Assembly (NCBI GenBank): GCA_963575745.1
Contig: CAUYUJ010003619.1
Coordinates: 1 to 64,000, forward strand
Direction: 5' to 3'
Source: Prorocentrum cordatum
Lineage: Eukaryota; Sar; Dinophyceae; Prorocentrales; Prorocentraceae
DNA length: 64,000 bases
Position numbers and translations under genes: made by a program. The notes below the pieces were generated by a model. It was not told where the DNA came from and searched no databases. It worked only from the letters and a program-made list of their open reading frames with translations. Positions 10,131 to 20,406 of this stretch are shown in pieces. The number at the start of each line of letters is the position of its first letter. Position 1 is the first letter of the stretch.

Positions 10131-10296
10131 ACCCCCCGAGGAAAAGCATCGCTTGCTCGTCCAGAAGCAGGAAGAAAAGGATGACGAAATGGAACGGTTA
10201 CGCACCAACTACATGGGGCAGGCGTTACTCCAGACCATCGAGGATTACGAGATGAACGAGGGGGTTCCGTCCCCAATGAGGGCCGAGTTGCTTTGA
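10130..10296 (+). CDS. Possible exon end, charged helical C-terminus (doubtful)
   Basis: The open frame ending at TGA 10294-10296 gives PPEEKHRLLVQKQEEKDDEM, ERLRTNYMGQALLQTIEDYE and MNEGVPSPMRAELL. Unlike its surroundings it has balanced composition and a regular amphipathic pattern, so it may be the last exon of a host gene. The upstream GGA tract in the same frame is not credible coding. No family recognised. Confidence 0.2.
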
Positions 10297-12208
10297 CTTC
10301 GTCTGCGCCTGGCGCCGCTCTCCGCTGCGTCTCTGGGGTCCTGGCCGGCCGCGGACTGCAGGGCGCCGGCTGGGAAACGTGTCGCCCGTCGGGCAGGACA
10401 GTGTGCCATAATGTCTCTGCACTTTTTTCCCCAGATTCCTATATTGTTCGTCGTAGTCATCCAGATCTCTGCCCTGTTCCTCATATGTTTCCTCATCGTC
10501 GACGCCTTTCCTGCTCGCCGTCCTCCTCCCCAGACGGATGTGCAGTTCAGAGTAACCCGAAATCCCAGGGTCGAGTTGTACCGTATCTGATCCGCCTTTT
10601 TGTTCCCCTTCCGTCTCTGATTTCTCCCTCTTTCATCTCTCCTCCCTTTCTGGCCTCTCCTTCCCCCCCCCGCACAGTTTCCGTGCCCCCTTTTACGCAA
10701 TGTGTTCCCGGCTTCATGCGATTGCCGACCGGCCCTGCTCGAGTGTTCGTGGCTTGATTGACGATGCGGCGCATTCAGAACAAAACGTTGCTGAAAGGTG
10801 GAGTCTATCTCCTGTATTCACACCGCATATTGCGTGCATGTTACGGGTGCGGCGATCTGATGGGCGCGCAATGCGTGCACAAACGACTGTGGACAAGGCC
10901 CCACGATGGCCCTCCGTGGTCCGCGTTCGACGGGGGGCTCGGCGGAACGCCAGCGTTCCAGAACGGCCTCTCGCAGTGTTGGTTTGAGGGCAAGAGGTGA
11001 AACATGTTTTCCTCGTGTGATCGACGCACTTGAGGGCGCCAGCCCCTGGTTTGGGGTTTCCGCGGCGCCAGCGTCCTTCAGCAAGCCCCGAGTGTTCGAA
11101 CCGTGTCGTTCCTTTAAGTCCGTAGCGTAGTTGCACGACTGGGGTGGCTCAGCGGTTGGGCGGCTATCTTCAATTGTTTGGTTATGTGGCTGAGGGCCTG
11201 CACACAAACAGTTGCCTGGTTCCCCAAGTGTCCTCCCAGCTCGTGGAAAAAATACGCGTCGTTGAACGGTTTTGCTTCTCCAGCCCAGAGTGGCCGCAAT
11301 AACACCTAACTTAATTATGCCAGTCGTCCAGACATCATGTGCCGCGAGTGTGTGGCAGGCGGTTTTTGTTTCCCCCCCCCAGGCCGCCCAGGTCCCCAAG
11401 GTCCAAGGCATCGTAGCAGAACAACAAGGGTGTTTGAACGTCGGCCTGTGTCTCAATGTGATGGGTGGCGCGGGCAACGGACTGTTTCACTCTGTTCTTT
11501 GCCATTCAAGTCCTTAGGGTGTGGCGCCAGGGCGTGATCTAGGGGATTTGTTTTGCGGCAGGTCCAACATCCCGACCCAGCATGCACACTGCGATCGACA
11601 GAAACACGGGATCGGGGCACCCCGTTGACGCTGCATCGCTTTCTCTTTGCAGGCCGTTCGGTCCCCCCCCTCTTCCAACTCCTCCCCCACCTTCCCGTCC
11701 GAGAAGCCCCAGACGTTCGATCGCCTTGCTTTTTCGCAGCGAGGGTCGGGACGCCTTCTCGGGGGCCGGCTACTCGTCCTGTAGAGCTTCTCGTCCTCCC
11801 CGCCCGACAAGCTGGGGGGGAGAGCTCCCGGCCCGCCTCGCACATCCCCCGCACCCGGCGGCCGCAGGGCCCCCAAAGCGTGCTGGTATTCCCTGCAGTA
11901 TCCCGCCTTGCGCCTTCGACGACTGCTCCGACGAGTGACCACTGCCTGTCGCGGCCTCGACGCCCCCAGCGGTGCCTCTGCCCCCATGGGGGCCCCGCCT
12001 CGCGCTTTCGGGCGGGCACCGCTCGAAGCACGAGAAGTGTCACGGCCTCGGGGGCCCGGCCGGGGCCCACGGGGGCAGACAGTTTAGGCACTCTCCGAGT
12101 GGCGCGCCTCGCGCGCTGGACGAGTGACGACTGCATGGATATCGGGGCCGGTCGGCCCACAGTGCGCCGATGCTCCCTGGATCTCCCGCGTGGCGCTCTG
12201 GGGCAATG
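10297..12208. other. About 1.9 kb without recognised gene or element
   Basis: Unique-looking sequence. At 11144-11160 GGTGGCTCAGCGGTTGGGC resembles a tRNA A box but no B box follows. Frames at 11553-12209 are open but Arg/Pro/Ser-rich on both strands, which is expected from GC content. Confidence 0.4.
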
Positions 12209-12415
12209 ATGCTCCAGCCTATTTTAGCCCGCGTCACCAGGAAGAGAACTGCGAGCATCAACAAAATTACCGAAGCTCGAAGTGTCTCATGTGTCGGACT
12301 TTGGGAGACACTCGTTCGACGCTGTTTCGACACCTTCCCGGGTGTTCGAAATATCATTTGGGATGTGGTCTTCGAGCACGATGGAAACAACATAATTTTA
12401 GGGTGGGAGCCGCTC
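12209..12415 (+). mobile_element. Dispersed ~205-bp element, family M copy 1
   Basis: From CTATTTTAGCCC to AACATAATTTTAGGG. Shares GGGAGACACTCGTTCGAC, GGGTGTTCGAAA and GGGATGTGGTCTTCGAGCAC with copies at 34070-34280 and 42655-42860. No coding capacity and no clear terminal inverted repeats; probably a short non-autonomous element. Confidence 0.65.
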
Positions 12416-12859
12416 GAAACTATACCGGTGCCGCTACTCCCTGGACCTCTCCTGGGGCGTTCGCGGCCCAGAATTCAGAGAATTTAGCCGTGACGACGAG
12501 GGCCCTCCAGGACGGGCAGCATTAGGTATGTTGTGCGCGAGAGCGATTTGAGGCATGAGTGGTTTTCTTTCCCGGCTATTCGCGTTCACGTGTTACTGCT
12601 TACTAGAGGTCGCTCGTAGGCACAAGTAGACGCCACTCGACACCAATACGAGCCACCAGGCGCCAACAGGCGCTGAAAGGGGCAGTAATCGGCACTACTA
12701 GGCGATGATTGTGCGGAACCTGTCTTAACATCATCCTCACACATCGTACGCATCAGGCAGCGGTATCGGTGAAAAATCGTCGCCTCCGAGCTCGAGGCCC
12801 GCTGCATTTTGGGCCCCGGTGGAGCGTTTGCCGCGGAGAGCCCCCGTGGAGCGCCGGCC
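12416..12859. other. No gene seen
   Basis: Includes a patch near 12605-12700 with recurring GGCGC/CACTCG words. No feature recognised. Confidence 0.35.
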
Positions 12860-13620
12860 GCGGAGGAGGAGCAGGAGGAGGAGGAGGAGGAGGAGGAGGA
12901 GGAGGAGGAGGAGGAGAAGGGAGGAGGATGAGGAGGGGGAGAGGAGGGGGAGGAGGAAAGGCAGGGGAGGAGGAGGGGGAGGGGGAAGGCAAAGGAGGGT
13001 GGAGGAGGAGGAGCGAGGAGGAGGAGGAGAAGGAGGAGGTGGAACGAGGAGGAGGAGGAGGAGGAGGAGGAAGGAGGAAAGAGGAGGAGGAATGAGGAGG
13101 AGGGCGGAGGAGGAGGAGGTGGCGGAGGAGGAGGAGGGGAGGAGGGGTGGAAAAAGGAGGAGGAGGAGGAGGGCGTGAGAAGGAGAGGGCGGAGGAGGAG
13201 TTGGAGGAGGAGGAGGAGGAGGAGGAGGAGGAGGAGGAGGGGGAGGAGGAGGAGGAGGAGGAGGAAGGAGGAGGAGGAGGTGGAGGAGGAGGAGGAGGAG
13301 GAGGAGGATGGGCAGGGAGGGGAGGGGTGTGAGGAGGGGAGGAGGGAGGGTGGGTGGGATGGGAGGGGGGGGGAGGGTGGAGGGGAGGGTGGGAGGGGAG
13401 GGTATGACGGTGGGGAGGGAAGGGAGGAGGGAGGGTGGGGAGGAGAAGGAGGGAGGGAGGGAGGGAGGCAGGGAGGCAGGAGGAGGAGGGAGGAAAGGAA
13501 GACCAGGATTGGAGGAGGTAGGAGGAGGTAGGAGGTGGAGAGGGAAGAAGAGGAGGTGTGTCGAGGAGGGGAGGAGAGAGGTGGAGAGGAGGATGGATGA
13601 GGAGGAGGAGGAGGAGGAGA
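12860..13620 (+). repeat. (GGA)n polypurine tract, about 750 bp
   Basis: GGAGGAGGA with GGGAGGG variants, the longest triplet tract of the window. Minus-strand frames of 300-430 codons (poly-Ser/Pro/Leu) through it are artefacts. Confidence 0.9.
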
Positions 13621-13780
13621 GGTCCACGCGCTGTCGATGATACAGAGCGACATGGGCCACTTCGGGGCGGTGGGCGAGATCGGCGTGGCCGCGGGGAGCG
13701 CCGCGCGGCCCCCGTGTCGGGGCGACCACAAAGGGGGGGGGCAGGCACCAGTTTCGAGTCGGGCCTGTCCCTCTACAGGA

Positions 13781-13928
13781 TGATGGGCCCATCTTCCACC
13801 ACCACACCACCACTGCCATAGGTGAGAGAGGGAGAAGGATGAGGAGGAGGAGGAGGAGGAGGAACTCCTCATCCCCCTTCCTCCCCCGTCCTAAATATGG
13901 TAGTGGTGGTGAAAAACTTGCCCATCAC
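13781..13928. mobile_element. Palindromic triplet-core element, copy P1
   Basis: TGATGGGCCCATCTTCCACC at the left and GGTGGTGAAAAACTTGCCCA at the right are inverted copies, with a GGA/TCC core. It belongs to the family better seen at 45001-45173 and 45937-46121. Confidence 0.6.
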
Positions 13929-14198
13929 AGGAGGAACACTCAAAGCGATTCCAAATTGGTATGTGGACGATTGTGTCTTGGTCCCTGTGCGTATCTTTGG
14001 CTTTAAAAAAAACGAATTTGCTAGCAGAATCCGCCTCTACGAGGACATACCCGACCCGACACCAGCTCGGAGGAGGAAAGGATGCCCCGATGCAGCTGCC
14101 CGTCCTGGAGAGCCCCCCGCCGCCACGGCCGGAGGCTCCTCGACACGCTGGGCAGAGCGCGCCCCCAGGGGCTGTCCGCGGAGCGGCGGCATCGGCAC

Positions 14199-14292
14199 CT
14201 CCTCCTCCTCCTCCACCTCCTCCTCCTCCTCCTCCTCCTCCTCCTCCTTCTCCTCCTCCTCCTCCTCCTCCTCCTCCTCCTCCTCCTCCTCG
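14199..14292 (+). repeat. (TCC)n tract
   Basis: Uninterrupted CTCCTCC, 90 bp. It directly precedes the third GCGCGAAG element. Confidence 0.9.
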
Positions 14293-14348
14293 TCCTCCCA
14301 GCGAGAGGGGACCGGATGGACCGGGACCGGCCGCCGTGATGGACACGG

Positions 14349-14507
14349 GTGCTCAAGAGCGCCCTCGAGGGCGCGAAGTTCTTCGCGCTTCGCGCCTCGC
14401 GGTTCGGCTCCGGTTCCTCCTCGTCCTCCCCTTCTCCCATGGGAGGCGGCGCGAGGGCGCGAAGTTGTCCGCGCTTCGCGCGAAGCGCGAGGCGCGAAGT
14501 TGGGAGC
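14349..14507 (+). mobile_element. GCGCGAAG hairpin element, copy 3
   Basis: CCCTCGAGGGCGCGAAGTTC to GAAGCGCGAGGCGCGAAGTT; central CGGTTCCTCCTCGTCCTCCC. Matches the copies at 7243 and 8879. The ends form CGCGAAG/CTTCGCG hairpins. Confidence 0.6.
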
Positions 14508-14566
14508 CCTTGCTGAGGGAAGCGGGTTCGGAGGTTTCTGCAGTTTGCTAGCTCCCGGGGGGCTGG

Positions 14567-14712
14567 GAGGAGGAGGAGGAGGAGGAGGAGGAGGAGGAGG
14601 AGGAGGAGGAGGAGGAGGCGGCGAAGGCGGAGGAGGAGGAGGAGGAGGAGGAGGAGGAGGAGGAGGAGGAGGAGGAGGAGGAGGAGGAGGAGGAGGGAGA
14701 AGGAGGAGGGAG
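14567..14712 (+). repeat. (GGA)n tract
   Basis: GGAGGA run, interrupted once by GGCGGCGAAGGC. Opposite strand sense to the TCC tract 300 bp upstream. Confidence 0.9.
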
Positions 14713-15515
14713 GAGGCTCCCGGGGCCCCGCACTGGCCCCGGGGCCGTCAGGGCACGGCCTCGCTCGCGAGCACATCCAGGACAGGCTCCAGGACAGAAA
14801 AACCTCGGAGTTTCGCAAGCAGGCGGGGCACATCGACTCTATCGAAGGCGCCGCTCACATCGGAGCAGTACAGCAAGACACGGCCGACGCTTTACTATGA
14901 CTGTACCGATGCTTTGCGTTACGAGCACGGACCGTTCAGCAGACAGCGAATTGTCATATTGTTTTTTTGCTTAAAGGCCTACGGTACCAAACAAAACAAA
15001 ATGGGCCTGTATCGCTATAAACTACCAGACACACTCTTTTAACAACGAATGATGTTACATCATACAACACGCACTGGCAATCGAAACCGTGCGAATATGG
15101 CGACTTCACCGCCAAGACTGTCGCAAGCTCGCCACGCCACAAAATCGAAGCGTCCAGCCACGTCTCAGTGGAACAAAGAAAAGCTGGGAGAGGGAAAGAG
15201 AGAAACGTATGCGAAGCTCAACCACATAAGCGGGAAAAATCTGAAAATTTAACATGGTAAGCTGATGGTAATTTAGATGGTTCGGACCGCGATTCACCAA
15301 TCACCATCCAGGGTCCAGGACCCGCCTCCCTCAGGACCCGCTTCCTCCATGTTCAGTGATGGCAGGGGTGGGAGGGTGGGGGGAGGGCCCATCATGGGGT
15401 CGGGCCTAACCTCCTACAGGGGGACTTTGGACGATAAAGAAAACATACGCCAAAACTGTTCAAAAGATGCCCAACCATACTCAAAAGAGAGTTCCCAGAC
15501 CCGCTCCCTCCATTG
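14713..15515. other. No firm gene; weak exon-like frame at 14720-14895
   Basis: One plus frame reads HGLAREHIQDRLQDRKTSEF and RKQAGHIDSIEGAAHIGAVQ without low complexity, then stops soon after. This could be an exon fragment, but nothing is recognised. The rest is A/T-richer unique sequence. Confidence 0.2.
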
Positions 15516-15676
15516 AGGAGGGGAAAAAAACACACAGACACAATTCATCGTCGATTCCCCAGAAAAAAATATGGGAAGATATGAGCAGTGGGGCGAAGAC
15601 TGAAACCCAGAAAATACGGGAAAATATAGGGGATCCTGTTGTTTGTGTGTATTTATTTGTGTGTCACAGGGCCCCT
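15516..15676 (+). mobile_element. Dispersed ~155-bp element, family K copy 1
   Basis: GAGGGGAAAAAAACACACAG to TTTGTGTGTCACAGGGCCCC. Shares CGTCGATTCCCCAGAAAAAA, ATATGGGAAGATATG and the TTATTTGTGTGT end with 16133-16283 and 32507-32668. The end resembles a 3' splice site (pyrimidine/TG run, CACAG). Confidence 0.65.
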
Positions 15677-15796
15677 TTATGATGGCAGGGGTTGGTGGGT
15701 GGGGGGGGGCCTATCGCGGCCGGGGACATGCAACCTCCCATATTTCATGGCCCACCCTTTCTCAAGCAGTGGCGAAGCGTCCTGGCTCGCCTACCA

Positions 15797-15990
15797 AGCA
15801 ATGTTCTACGAACCGGATGTGGCTTCCAAGAAATGTTAGAACATTTCTGGCTGGGTCTGTCTTGTCTGAACACATCGGGTTTATGTTCTAAGAGCGTTGA
15901 TGTTGTGTTTAGAATTCGAACACTTTTGGGTTCTCAGAACATTTCGCGGTAGGACTAGAGGAATGCTGGAACGGTCGGTCCCTGCCCAAC
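15797..15990 (+). mobile_element. Dispersed TGTTCT element, family J copy 1
   Basis: AATGTTCTACGAACC to GGAACGGTCGGTCCCTGC. Several GTTCTAAGA/TCTTAGAAC-like half-palindromes. A second copy at 23262-23495 shares the same order and the identical AATGCYGGAACGGTCGGTCC end. Confidence 0.65.
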
Positions 15991-16132
15991 TTTCCCTGTC
16001 AGTGCGCTCCTTGGCCCTTCCCTGGCCTGCGCAGACGCCTCGGGCCATGCAGCACGAACCCTCTTCCCCTTCCTGGCCCCCCTCTTTGGCGCACCCGACC
16101 GCCTTCCTACATTCCTAAGCACCTCTATTCGG

Positions 16133-16283
16133 GAGGGGGAAAACACACGGACGCAGTTAAGCGTCGACTCCCGGGAAAATATTGGAAAATATGGGAAGTG
16201 GGGGGGGAAGACGAAACCCCAGAGAACATGGAAGCATACGGGGAACCCTATTATTTGTGTGTATACTTGTGTGTCGCAGGGCC
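16133..16283 (+). mobile_element. Dispersed element, family K copy 2
   Basis: GGGAGGGGGAAAACACACGG to TTGTGTGTCGCAGGGCCACC. Same order of words as copies at 15516 and 32507. Confidence 0.65.
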
Positions 16284-16440
16284 ACCCACCGCATATCCGC
16301 GTTGACGTCCACGAAGGACAGGGCTTCTCTGAGATGCTTCGGCAGGTAGCCAGAGTGGGTCGCCACGGCAGCCATGCGCTGCCCTCCCCCACTTCGGGCA
16401 GTCGCGACTCAAGGATCAGCTCTCCCTGATCCTCGACCAA
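16271..16440 (-). CDS. Possible exon on the minus strand (doubtful)
   Basis: The minus frame gives MAAVATHSGYLPKHLREALS then FVDVNADMRWVAL, balanced composition and not low complexity; an overlapping minus frame gives SFLLVEDQGELILESRLPEV just upstream. The exon-like sequence ends exactly where the family K element begins, so K may be an intron or an insertion. No family recognised. Confidence 0.25.
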
Positions 16441-16534
16441 TAGAAAACTTGGAGCCTTGGCCGGCCCCCATATGCTTATCAGACCCGCCGAAGCACGTGT
16501 TCGGCGCAGTGGACGCTCCTGGGTGCGCCTGGGG

Positions 16535-16705
16535 GCGCCGGGGAGCGCTTGGGAGGGCTTCGGAAGCTCCGGGGAGCGCCCGAAAGTGTCTGGGAGCGCC
16601 CAGGAGCGCCTGAGCCTGGGAGCGCCAGGGAGCGCCAGGGGGCGCCTGGGCGCTCGGGAGCGCTTGAAGCCGCCTGGGAAGCGCCCGGGAGAGCCTGGGA
16701 GCACG
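16535..16705 (+). repeat. GGGAGCGCCT-type short tandem repeat
   Basis: About a dozen imperfect GGGAGCGCY(T/C)(G/N) units. Ends shortly before CCCTAAACCCTAAGAGGC. Confidence 0.7.
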
Positions 16706-17008
16706 CGTGTGGGCATTGAGGGTCTTCCCTAAACCCTAAGAGGCTTTAGTGTTGGAGGTCGCCGGCCGCTCGACCAGGGGTGGGAAGATGGTGCAAGTCT
16801 TGCACCCTTCGGCAAGCATGCTCGGGTCGGCGAAACGCCCCCCAATCAAGCTTGCCGAAAGGGGGGCAGCACTGCCTGAGTCTGTTGGCCGCTGCGCACC
16901 CTGAACATGTCTTATCAATGTTAATTTGAATCCTAAGCAGAGTCGCTTCCCTCGGTCCCCGCCTGTGGGGAGCGAAGCCCGAACTCTTCGCGTTCCTATC
17001 TCAAAAAT

Positions 17009-17287
17009 GTGGTGCGGCGCACATCCACATGCGAAGCCGATTCCTGAACTCGCGTAGTCCTCCATCAAAAACGTGGCGCGGGTCACATCCCGCGCTCGCG
17101 GACCAAAGGAACGAATTCATTGCCCATCCCGATGATCCACTAAAGACGTGGTGCGGTGCACATCGCCATGCGAAGTTAAGTCCTAAACTCGCACGATCCT
17201 CCATTACAAGTGTGGCGCGGGCCACATCCCGCGCGCGCAGCCGAAGGGAACAAATTCCTTGCCCTTCTCGACGTGCTATTAAACTGT
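17009..17287 (+). repeat. 138-bp tandem duplication
   Basis: Two units beginning GTGGTGCGGYGCACATC at 17009 and 17147; each contains GTGGCGCGGGYCACATCCCG and CATGCGAAG. A more diverged unit may precede from about 16890. CACATCCCGCG words continue to 17365. Confidence 0.7.
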
Positions 17288-17469
17288 GGCGCGGAGAACA
17301 TCCCGCCCGCGCGGCTGCTCTGCGCCCTGAGCGACCGCCGACGGAAGATATGGCGCGGGGCACATTCCGCCCACGCGTCGCGCGCTCGAGGGCGGCGCGC
17401 GCTTCGCAGGGGCCGCCGCGCGCCCCTAGCCTTAAGTCGGGCATGCCCCTAGCCTTAAGCCTTAAGCCT

Positions 17470-17554
17470 TAGGGGGAATGCTCAAAGATAGTCAAAACAT
17501 CGTAAGAGGACGATTTCCCGTGCTTGTTTTTGGGTGGGGCCTTATACATATATA

Positions 17555-17585
<31 letters not shown>

Positions 17586-17586
17586 G

Positions 17587-17626
<40 letters not shown>

Positions 17627-17770
17627 AATATATATATATATATGTATATACACACAAATGTATGTGTGTATATGTACATGTATGTATATAGAGTGAGTAT
17701 GTTTTGACTATTTTCATTTTCCGTCCAAAATCCGCCCGTCGGGGGACATGCCCGACCTGACCCCAAGCGG
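17470..17770 (+). mobile_element. ATAGTCAAAACAT element with internal (TA)n
   Basis: ATAGTCAAAACATCG (17488) and GTTTTGACTATTTTC (17702) are inverted copies that bracket a TA/TATG microsatellite (17545-17690); then TCCGTCCAAAATCC and GGGGGACATGCCCGACCT. The same order without the microsatellite is at 57430-57560. Confidence 0.65.
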
Positions 17771-17945
17771 CCCCGGGCACTGCGAGGCGATGCCGCGCGC
17801 TCCTCCCGAGGGGCCGCCGCGCGCTCCCGGAGCTGCTCCTTCCTGCCCGCGGCTCGCCCCACGCGCTCCTCGCCGCTCCGCCCCGCTCCCCGACGGCTGG
17901 CGTGCACCGGAGCAATCAGCGGCTCATCAGGCTTGAGCTCAGAGG

Positions 17946-18166
17946 CCCGAATCATCAGGGGTAACTGGGGTCAGGGATAATTCGGGTTCGCTTCTCGGGA
18001 ATCCAAACCCGAGTTACCCCGGACCCGAGTTACCCCGGATAACTCGGGCGTCCAGAGCCCCGAATCATCAGGGGTAACTCGGGTCAGGGCTAACTCGGGT
18101 TCCTTTTTCGGGAATCCAAACCCGAGTTACCCCGGACCCGAGTTACCCCGGATAATTCGGGCGCCC
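17946..18166 (+). repeat. 112-bp tandem duplication of a self-complementary unit
   Basis: Units start CCCGAATCATCAGGGGTAAC at 17946 and 18058. Inside each, GGGGTAACTCGGG is complementary to CCCGAGTTACCCC, which occurs twice, so each unit can fold into alternative hairpins. Confidence 0.85.
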
Positions 18167-18222
18167 AATGAGCCTAAATTGGCTCTGGATTCGCACTCTA
18201 CCTGCAAGGAGGAAAGACTGGT

Positions 18223-18356
18223 CTACTCTGTAAGAACGGTTTTTTGACCCACCCGCCTCAGCCCGCGGCAAAGTTGCTGCGATATGTACGAACTACTCTG
18301 TAAGAACGGTTTTTTGAAGGCAGATCTGCCTTCAAAGAATCGTTCTTACAGAGTAG
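18223..18356. repeat. 64-bp near-perfect palindrome with an extra direct arm
   Basis: 18293-18356 is a palindrome with 32-bp arms and 2 mismatches, centred on AGATCT. One arm (CTACTCTGTAAGAACGGTTT) is repeated in direct orientation at 18223-18247. No loop, so the single strands would form a long hairpin. Confidence 0.9.
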
Positions 18357-18436
18357 CACCAGCCAAGAGAAGCAGCGAACCTGAAAAAAAGTGTGTCTTC
18401 ATGCATCGGGCCGAATCGGAGGTGGATAGACCTCCT

Positions 18437-18780
18437 ACCCTGACACGTCGATTAAGGAATCTGCCGTTTTCGGTTCGCGAGAGGGCGTCGCGGCCGTCGT
18501 TTTTGCGGGTCCAGGTCCGTCGGTTTCGGTCCCAGGCCGTTTCCGCTAAGGGGAGGTTTACTAAAGGGGGGTTTGTCCACCGCCGACCGAACGAAAGGGG
18601 GGGATAGGGAAAGGGGGGGTCACGAAATCTGCTGCGTGCAGCTGGTTTCCGGCCCCGCCAAGTGGCCCCTTCCTCGATACATGGGCGCCTCCCGGCGCCG
18701 GGAGGCGCCTGGAAAATCAGCTACGTGAGCTGATTCTCAAACCCCCCCTTTGCTGTCCCGCCCTTTCGCCCGGCCCGAAT
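18437..18780 (+). mobile_element. Family N element plus AATCAGCT hairpin segment
   Basis: 18437-18600 matches 22186-22345 (CTGACACGTCGATT, TTTTCGGTTCGCGAGAGGGC, GGCCGT). 18600-18700 matches 32040-32145 (CTGCGTGCAGCTGGTTTC, CTCGATACATGGGCGCCTCC). AATCAGCTACGTGAGCTGAT at 18715 is a perfect hairpin and recurs in altered form at 33330 and 34486. Confidence 0.6.
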
Positions 18781-18785
18781 ACAGT

Positions 18786-18965
18786 GGAGGCCCATGCCAA
18801 GGAACGCCCTGCTTGCCTCCAGGTTGCCCTGGGTTCCTTGGGTGTTGAGGGTCTTGCCGTGGAAGCCGTGTTGTTCCCACACCAGGAATCAATGGACGCC
18901 CCGGGGTCTCAGGGTTGGGTTTCTCGTGGGTGTTTTTTTTGTTGTGGACGTGCCCCCACCGTGTG
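18786..18965 (+). mobile_element. Dispersed element, family L copy 1 (intact reference)
   Basis: GGAGGCCCATGCCAAGGAAC, GCCCTGCTTGCCTCCAGG, CCCTGGGTTCCTTGGGTG, GGGGTCTCAGGGTTGGGTTT and a T-run. Other copies: 22037-22545 (interrupted), 56610-56780, and short pieces at 19275 and 56128. Confidence 0.65.
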
Positions 18966-19049
18966 GAATGAGTTCATAGGGTGGGTGGGATGTGAGCATC
19001 GCGCCAGTGCGTGGCACGTCCATCAGGTTGACATGTTCGCGCTCCTGTT

Positions 19050-19067
19050 GACCCTAAACCCTAAACG
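19050..19067. repeat. Interstitial telomere-like CCCTAAA x2
   Basis: ACCCTAAACCCTAAACG; a second short one at 16729. CCCTAAA/TTTAGGG is the plant-type telomere motif also reported for dinoflagellates. Too short to mean a former telomere. Confidence 0.5.
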
Positions 19068-19326
19068 CTACACTCGACCTCCCTCTGTCCCAGACATCTT
19101 GCGGCGCGTTTCGGTTTTGTTTCGGTCGCGGCATTTGCCCAGGGTTTCGTTCTCTTGGCTTCCGCGTTTCGGGCCCCAGGGCAATCAAATGTCTTGGGCG
19201 GGACACCTTTCCGAGGGAGGAGGTGCGGACTTCTGGGGCTTCGGACTGAAACACAGTCATTGATTGTTGAGTACAGTGGGGGCCTACGCCAAGAAACGCC
19301 CTGCTTTCCTCCAGGGTGCCTAGGAG

Positions 19327-19548
19327 TCAGAAAGGGAGAGGGAGAGAGAGAGAGAGAGAAAGTATTGCGGGCACCAGTAGAAACGCAGTGAGAAAGAGAG
19401 AACCTGACAGAGAGAGGGAGAGAGAGAGAGAGAGAGATAGATAGAGACAAAGAGAGAGCGGAAGAGAGAGAGAGAGAGACGGGGTAAAGTGAAATAGGGT
19501 GAGAGAGAGAGAGAATGAGAGAGAGAACGAAAGATAGAGAGAAGGAGG
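19327..19548. repeat. (GA)n-rich microsatellite
   Basis: GAGAGAGA runs separated by short unique words over 220 bp. Ser/Leu frames on the minus strand are artefacts. Confidence 0.9.
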
Positions 19549-20196
19549 GCCATTATTTGCGACCGCGGCCATGACGAGAGGAACCAGAGAGACACTAACA
19601 TAGTTGCTCTCATATACCTGTACAGTAGACAGTGTGGACCCCAACCAGTAGTGGTCTTGCAGCAGACGTAGTGCTAAATATATGGGGTGAGCTATCTGGT
19701 GCAATGTAAGGTGAAATCTATGTGGCGGGAGTTATGAGCTGTGAGCAACGTGGTGCAATCGGTATACCAGGAGCACACGTACTCATTTATCTGGAGTGTG
19801 CGTTGCTGTGTAAGCTATGTGGTGGTATGTCTGTGCTGTAGCAGCTAACGTGTTCACGTATGTGGCGTGACCACTGTAGTGCGAGCTCAGTGGTGCGATT
19901 TATGTGGTGAATTGTCTGCGTTGCAGTCGATCGCGGTTGATTGCTATCGATCGGATGTAGTCGCAATCGATTGGATTTCACTGGACTGCAGTCGATTGGA
20001 TTGCAATCGACCGGTAGGACTGCAAGAGGGAGGGAGGGAGGGAGGGAGGGAGGGATTGGATTACAACGGGGCGGCGGCCACGAGGCGGCCACGGGGCGGC
20101 GACGTGGGGGCGACGGCGGCAACAGGGCGGCGGATCCCACAGCCGAGCCCAGACGACGGGCGGCGACGGGGCGGCGCACCCGACGAACGAGCCAGG
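19549..20196. other. No gene; degenerate GATTG/CGATCG patch
   Basis: 19915-20030 repeats GTCGATTGGATTGCA-like words, followed by GGGA(GGGA)n at 20028-20053 and GGCGGCGACGGGGCG at 20080-20180. Confidence 0.45.
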
Positions 20197-20406
20197 TTCC
20201 GTAGACGGCAAGTAAGTCGGGGGAGAAAAAGGTACGGATACGTGTTGTCCCCCTTCGTTTTCGGCCTCTCCAGGTCCTCCTGGGGAATCCTCGTTGTCAC
20301 CGCTGGATTCGCCTCGAAATTCTGGTCAGAACGCACCCCAAGAGAGGTCCGGGGACAACACGTATCCGTATCTTTCCGCCCCCCAATTCCGTAGACGGCA
20401 AGTGAG
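20197..20406. mobile_element. ~170-bp inverted-repeat element flanked by a 17-bp direct repeat
   Basis: TTCCGTAGACGGCAAGT occurs at 20197 and 20387. Inside, GGTACGGATACGTGTTGTCC (20231) is inverted at 20351-20372 with one mismatch over 22 bp, and weaker complementarity extends outward. A DNA-transposon-like structure with an unusually long flanking duplication. GGCAAGTAAGT at the left junction looks like a 5' splice site, so an introner-type element is possible. Confidence 0.7.

Noticed and set aside
11140-11200. tRNA-like A box GGTGGCTCAGCGGTTGGGC
   Set aside because: No B box or cloverleaf downstream.
12586-13872. Minus-strand frames of 330-430 codons, poly-Ser/Pro/Leu
   Set aside because: Pure translation of a (GGA)n tract; the same holds for frames over 8038-9120, 14021-14833, 31041-31763 and 55634-56548.
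19050-19067. Former telomere end
   Set aside because: Only two CCCTAAA units.
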